Source: Candidatus Pseudobacter hemicellulosilyticus (GTDB lineage: Bacteria > Bacteroidota > Bacteroidia > Chitinophagales > Chitinophagaceae). Taken from it: 64,000 nt of DNA. Below, piece after piece: positions 60,851 to 64,000 of this stretch; position 1 is the first letter of the stretch; the number at the start of each line of letters is the position of its first letter. The DNA lies in contig CP119311.1 in the NCBI GenBank assembly GCA_029202545.1, forward strand, positions 3,038,001 to 3,102,000. The letters run 5' to 3'. The notes under the pieces are model-generated. The model made no database searches and was not told where the DNA came from. It saw only the letters and a list, made by a program, of their open reading frames with translations. Position numbers and translations under genes: made by a program.

Positions 60851-61453
60851 ATGAACAGCGCGCATTACCAGAATGACCAGGACCTGGTAGCCGGCTTCAA
60901 CAAAGGCGAGGAAAGCGCTTTTGAAGTCCTCTATCATGGCTTCCATAAACGGCTTGTCTATTTTGCTTCCTCTATGGTCAGCAACCAGCGGGAAGCAGAG
61001 GACATTGTTATGGATGTATTCATGAAACTCTTTAACCGTGCCGGTCATTTCCCGGATATGAACCATATCAGGGCCTTCCTCTATATCGCTACCCGCAATG
61101 CCTGTCTCAATTACCTCAAATATGAACAGACGCATACCCGTGTGGTAGCGGAAGCGGCGTATTTGTCGGACCAGCTGGAAAGCTCTACTGCACTGGATTT
61201 TGAGCGGATGAGCGCTGAAGTGTTGCAGCAGGTGTATGCGGAGATAGAGAACCTGCCGCCGCAATCGCGGCGGGTGTTTTTTTTAAAAGCCATTAAACAC
61301 CTGAAATCGCGGGAGGTAGCGGCCCAGATGGGCATATCTGATAAAACGGTCCGGAACCAGATGGCCATAGCGGCGCGCCAGCTCAGGAAAGCGATCTGGA
61401 AACGGACGGTGGACCTGACGGTACCGCTGGCCTGGTGTTGCCTGATCTGTTGA
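60851..61453 (+). CDS. ECF sigma factor (FecI-like) of a SusC-linked unit
   Basis: The 200-aa protein has region 2 (SNQREAEDIVMDVFMKLFNRAGHF; HIRAFLYIATRNACLNYLKYEQ) and region 4 (IENLPPQSRRVFFLKAIKHLKSREVAAQMGISDKTVRNQMAIAARQLRKAI). The ATG at 60851 (MNSAHYQNDQDLVAGFNKGEE) matches family starts; a TTG at 60800 would add a 17-residue basic stretch. The C-terminus is hydrophobic (VPLAWCCLIC). It is followed 29 bp later by fecR and then by a SusC gene, the complete transducing order. It closely resembles the sigma factor encoded at 9803-10465. Confidence 0.9.
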   Translation: MNSAHYQNDQDLVAGFNKGEESAFEVLYHGFHKRLVYFASSMVSNQREAEDIVMDVFMKLFNRAGHFPDMNHIRAFLYIATRNACLNYLKYEQTHTRVVAEAAYLSDQLESSTALDFERMSAEVLQQVYAEIENLPPQSRRVFFLKAIKHLKSREVAAQMGISDKTVRNQMAIAARQLRKAIWKRTVDLTVPLAWCCLIC

Positions 61454-61482
61454 ATAACCTGAACAACCATTCAAAATAACAC

Positions 61483-62673
61483 ATGAATAACCGGGATCTG
61501 GAAGACAGGATCGTGGCGCTGATTGTAAAAAGCCTGAAAGGAGAACTGACAGGGGAAGAGCAGCAGGAGCTGGACCGGTGGGTCAGCGCTTCTGCGCAGA
61601 ACAGGCTTTTTGCGGAGCGCTTCACGCCGGCTTTTCTGCTGGATGAGCTGCAGCGGTTTGAATCGGTGGACACCCCCGCTGAATGGCGGCGGCTGCAGCA
61701 CCGGCGGGAGAAGGAGCGCGTGGAAAAAGCGAAGACCAGGCTGGTCACCCTGCGGACCTGGTGGCTGGCTGCAGCGGCAGCCGTCATCATAGTGGCCGGT
61801 GTCTGGTGGATCAACAGGCCGGCGGAAACAGGATTGCCGCCAGTGGCCAATCGTTACCAGAATGAGATAGATCCCCTGAACCGGCAGCAGGCCCTGCTGC
61901 AATTATCCGATGGCCGGGAAATGACTGTCAGCCGGGAGCAGGAAGGTATCCTGGGCCGGGAAGGCAATACCCTGGTGCGGAATGTACAGGGCAGGCTGGA
62001 ATACGAGGCGGGCGCTACTGCGGCAGGCGACAGCCTGTTCAATACCATCAGTACGCCACGAGGCGCACATTACCGGCTGCTGCTGCCTGATGGCACGGCC
62101 GTCTGGTTGAACAATGCTTCTTCCATCCGTTTTCCTGTACAGTTCAAAAGCCTGGAACGCAGGGTGCAGGTAACCGGAGAAGTGTATGTGGAAGTGCAGC
62201 CGGCCCCTGGTTCGTCCTTTATTGTTGAAGTCGGCGGCGCCGAAGTGCGGGCTGCCGGGACCAGGTTCAACATTTACCAGCAACCGAAAAACGGGCGGGT
62301 GCTGACCACCCTGCTGGAAGGCGCTTTATCGGTATCGCGTAGAGGCGCTACCCAGGCATTAAAAGCGGGTCAGCAGGTGCTGAGCCAGCCGGATGGCTTT
62401 GTGATGGCCGACAGTGTGGATATGGAAATGGTCAGTGGCTGGCGCAAAGGGCAGTTTGTTTTCCGGAAAGCCAATATGGAAGAAATGATGTGGGAGATCC
62501 AGCGGCATTATGATGTGGAAGTAATATACCAGGATAGCATTCCTTACCGGTTTGAAGCCTATATCTCCCGATCTGTTCCCCTGTCCAAACTGTTGCAGAT
62601 GCTGGAACTGACCCGGCTGGTGCAGTTCTCCCTGGAAGGCAGGACCGTTACCGTGATGAAACCCGCTTCTTAA
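61483..62673 (+). CDS. FecR-family anti-sigma factor of the SusC-linked unit
   Basis: The 396-aa protein has the cytoplasmic anti-sigma segment LEDRIVALIVKSLKGELTGEEQQELDRWVS (residues 6-35), a membrane helix at about 93-111 (WWLAAAAAVIIVAGVWWI) and the periplasmic FecR core (ISTPRGAHYRLLLPDGTAVWLNNASSIRFPVQFKSLERRVQVTGEVY). It ends with the STN-like tail (FRKANMEEMMWEIQRHYDVEVIY). It lies 29 bp after the sigma gene and 12 bp before the SusC gene. It should hold the upstream sigma until the receptor senses its ligand. Confidence 0.93.
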   Translation: MNNRDLEDRIVALIVKSLKGELTGEEQQELDRWVSASAQNRLFAERFTPAFLLDELQRFESVDTPAEWRRLQHRREKERVEKAKTRLVTLRTWWLAAAAAVIIVAGVWWINRPAETGLPPVANRYQNEIDPLNRQQALLQLSDGREMTVSREQEGILGREGNTLVRNVQGRLEYEAGATAAGDSLFNTISTPRGAHYRLLLPDGTAVWLNNASSIRFPVQFKSLERRVQVTGEVYVEVQPAPGSSFIVEVGGAEVRAAGTRFNIYQQPKNGRVLTTLLEGALSVSRRGATQALKAGQQVLSQPDGFVMADSVDMEMVSGWRKGQFVFRKANMEEMMWEIQRHYDVEVIYQDSIPYRFEAYISRSVPLSKLLQMLELTRLVQFSLEGRTVTVMKPAS

Positions 62674-62685
62674 AAAATTATAAAC

Positions 62686-64000
62686 ATGAAATGGTTGCTC
62701 CTGCTGATGTTGATGCTGGGCGCCTGCCCCTTGCCGGCGCAAACCGGTAATGGACGGCTGACCCTATCCCTGCAGCGGGCGCCCTTGAAAACCGCTTTTG
62801 ACGCCATTCACCGCCAGACGGGGATGGTCTTCATATTTGCCCATGAGCAGCTGACCAATACACAGCGGGTAACCCTGCAGGTAAAACAATGGACTTTGCA
62901 GCGGGTGCTGGACACCCTGTTCCGCAACCAGCCGCTGACCTACCGGGTAGTGGATGATCAGTATATCGTGATCCAGGAAAAAAGATTAGCGCCTCCGGCA
63001 GCACCCGTTACTGCTCCCGATACGCCGGCCATTCTGGCGCAGCTGAATGGTGAAGTGCTGGACGCCGATGGCCAGCCGATTGCCGGCGCCACCGTAGCGC
63101 TCTGGGGCAGTACGCGGGCGGTGGCCACTGACGGGCTGGGTCGTTTTGTCCTGCGCCATATTTCTGCTAATGGCCTGCTGCTGGTCAGCACCGTGGGTTA
63201 TGAGACCAGGCGCGTGCGGGTGGCGGCCAGCGGGCGACAGACCATCCGCCTGACGCAAAGCCCGCAGCCCATGGAAGAAGTCACCATCCTTTCCACCGGC
63301 TATGAAAAACTGACGCCTGAAAAAACAACCGGTGCTTATTTCCTGGCCGGCGCTTCGCTGGTGAACCGCCGGCCCGGTCCCACCATCCTGGACCGGATAG
63401 AACACCTGGCCCCGGGACTGCTCTTCAACCACGGCGCCCCGGATGCCTTACTGATCAGGGGCCGCAGCACTATTCATGGCGATGCGGCGCCGCTGGTGGT
63501 AGTGGATAATTTTCCTTATGACGGAGACCTCAATAATATAAATCCTGCTGACGTAGACAATATAACAGTGCTGCGGGATGCAGCGGCCGCCTCTATCTGG
63601 GGGGCGCGTGCCGGCAATGGCGTTATTGTGATCAGCACCAGGAAGGGGCAGCAGGCCCAGCAACCGAAGATCGGGTTCAACAGCACTTTTACCGTTACCG
63701 GCAAACCCGATCTGTATCATCGTTCTATCATTCCGGCTGCGGATTATATTGAGCTGGAAAAATTCTTATTTGATCGCGGCGCTTACGATCTGGATGAACA
63801 GCGCAATATATACAGCATGGGGCATCCGCCTTTTACGCCGGTGGTGGAATGGCTGCTGGCCAAACGCAAAGGCAGTGTGTCCGCGGCGCAGGCGGATTCA
63901 GCTGTGGAGGCTATGAAGCGGCTGGATACCCGGGACGACCTGGACCGTTATTTTTACCAGCCCGGCCTGCTGCAGCAATACGCCCTGAATGTGAGCGGTG
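62686..64000 (+). CDS. SusC/RagA-family TonB-linked transporter, 5' part
   Basis: The gene runs off the right edge; about 438 codons are present. A signal peptide (MKWLLLLMLMLGACPLPAQT) precedes an STN domain (LSLQRAPLKTAFDAIHRQTGMVFIFAHEQL). A carboxypeptidase-like domain (LNGEVLDADGQPIAGATVALWGSTR) and the plug (LLIRGRSTIHGDAAPLVVVDNFPYDG; AASIWGARAGNGVIVISTRKGQ) follow. The SusC motif reads G-A-R-A-G-N-G-V instead of the usual S-R-G-A-N-G-V. Together with sigma and FecR genes just upstream it forms a self-regulated uptake unit. The partner SusD would be outside the window. Confidence 0.92.
   Translation, partial: MKWLLLLMLMLGACPLPAQTGNGRLTLSLQRAPLKTAFDAIHRQTGMVFIFAHEQLTNTQRVTLQVKQWTLQRVLDTLFRNQPLTYRVVDDQYIVIQEKRLAPPAAPVTAPDTPAILAQLNGEVLDADGQPIAGATVALWGSTRAVATDGLGRFVLRHISANGLLLVSTVGYETRRVRVAASGRQTIRLTQSPQPMEEVTILSTGYEKLTPEKTTGAYFLAGASLVNRRPGPTILDRIEHLAPGLLFNHGAPDALLIRGRSTIHGDAAPLVVVDNFPYDGDLNNINPADVDNITVLRDAAAASIWGARAGNGVIVISTRKGQQAQQPKIGFNSTFTVTGKPDLYHRSIIPAADYIELEKFLFDRGAYDLDEQRNIYSMGHPPFTPVVEWLLAKRKGSVSAAQADSAVEAMKRLDTRDDLDRYFYQPGLLQQYALNVSG

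Overview
The window reads as a chromosome segment from a member of the phylum Bacteroidota, most likely a soil-type Chitinophagaceae relative (Chitinophaga/Niastella-like). The basis is SusC/SusD pairs, ECF sigma/FecR modules feeding TonB-linked receptors, a GldA/GldG-type ABC pair, Bacteroidota lipoproteins and a moderately high GC content. No rRNA, tRNA, CRISPR array, prophage or insertion sequence was recognised. Genes run on both strands and are densely packed, except for gaps at 8.8-9.8 kb and 10.5-11.5 kb.

Layout. 0-7.3 kb is mixed housekeeping: an M42 peptidase fragment, a UbiA-like membrane protein, a lipoprotein, a LuxE-like acyl-protein synthetase, an overlapping D-threonine-aldolase-family/GntP permease pair, a YdjM-like membrane hydrolase and a phospholipase D/cardiolipin synthase. 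7.6-10.5 kb carries an AraC regulator, a 78-aa free-standing FecR N-terminal domain and an ECF sigma gene around a structured gap. 11.5-20.4 kb is uronate locus A: ROK kinase, then uxaB, uxaC, kduD, kduI, kdgK, kdgA and an ExuT-type transporter, closed by a strong terminator. 20.5-27.3 kb has a 38-aa membrane peptide, a conserved hypothetical, and a lipoprotein/TonB receptor/FecR/ECF sigma unit. 27.4-36.1 kb holds gamma-glutamyltransferase, two ECF sigma genes (one with a membrane partner), a YgiD/YceI/QorB-like cluster with AraC regulator, a SnoaL-like lipoprotein and a DUF3861-type protein. 36.2-45.8 kb is FecR-SusC-SusD plus the GldA/GldG-like ABC pair. 46-48 kb has TspO, a lipoprotein and a LacI regulator. 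48.2-60 kb is uronate locus B: pectate lyase-esterase fusion, CE12 acetylesterase, GH43, GH28, GH105-CE8 fusion, a second uxaB, and uxaA. 60.2-64 kb has a lipoprotein and the start of another ECF sigma-FecR-SusC system.

How the genes work together. Locus B secretes enzymes that de-esterify and cut homogalacturonan and rhamnogalacturonan. Locus A imports and catabolises the products. Galacturonate would go UxaC -> UxaB -> UxaA to 2-keto-3-deoxygluconate (KDG); unsaturated uronate from the lyase would go KduI -> KduD to KDG; KdgK and KdgA finish to pyruvate and glyceraldehyde-3-phosphate. Only the two loci together complete the pathway (uxaA is in B, uxaC in A, uxaB in both). An 18-bp motif shared by the upstream regions of both loci, and a LacI gene divergent from locus B, suggest common control. 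No SusC/SusD pair lies inside either uronate locus.
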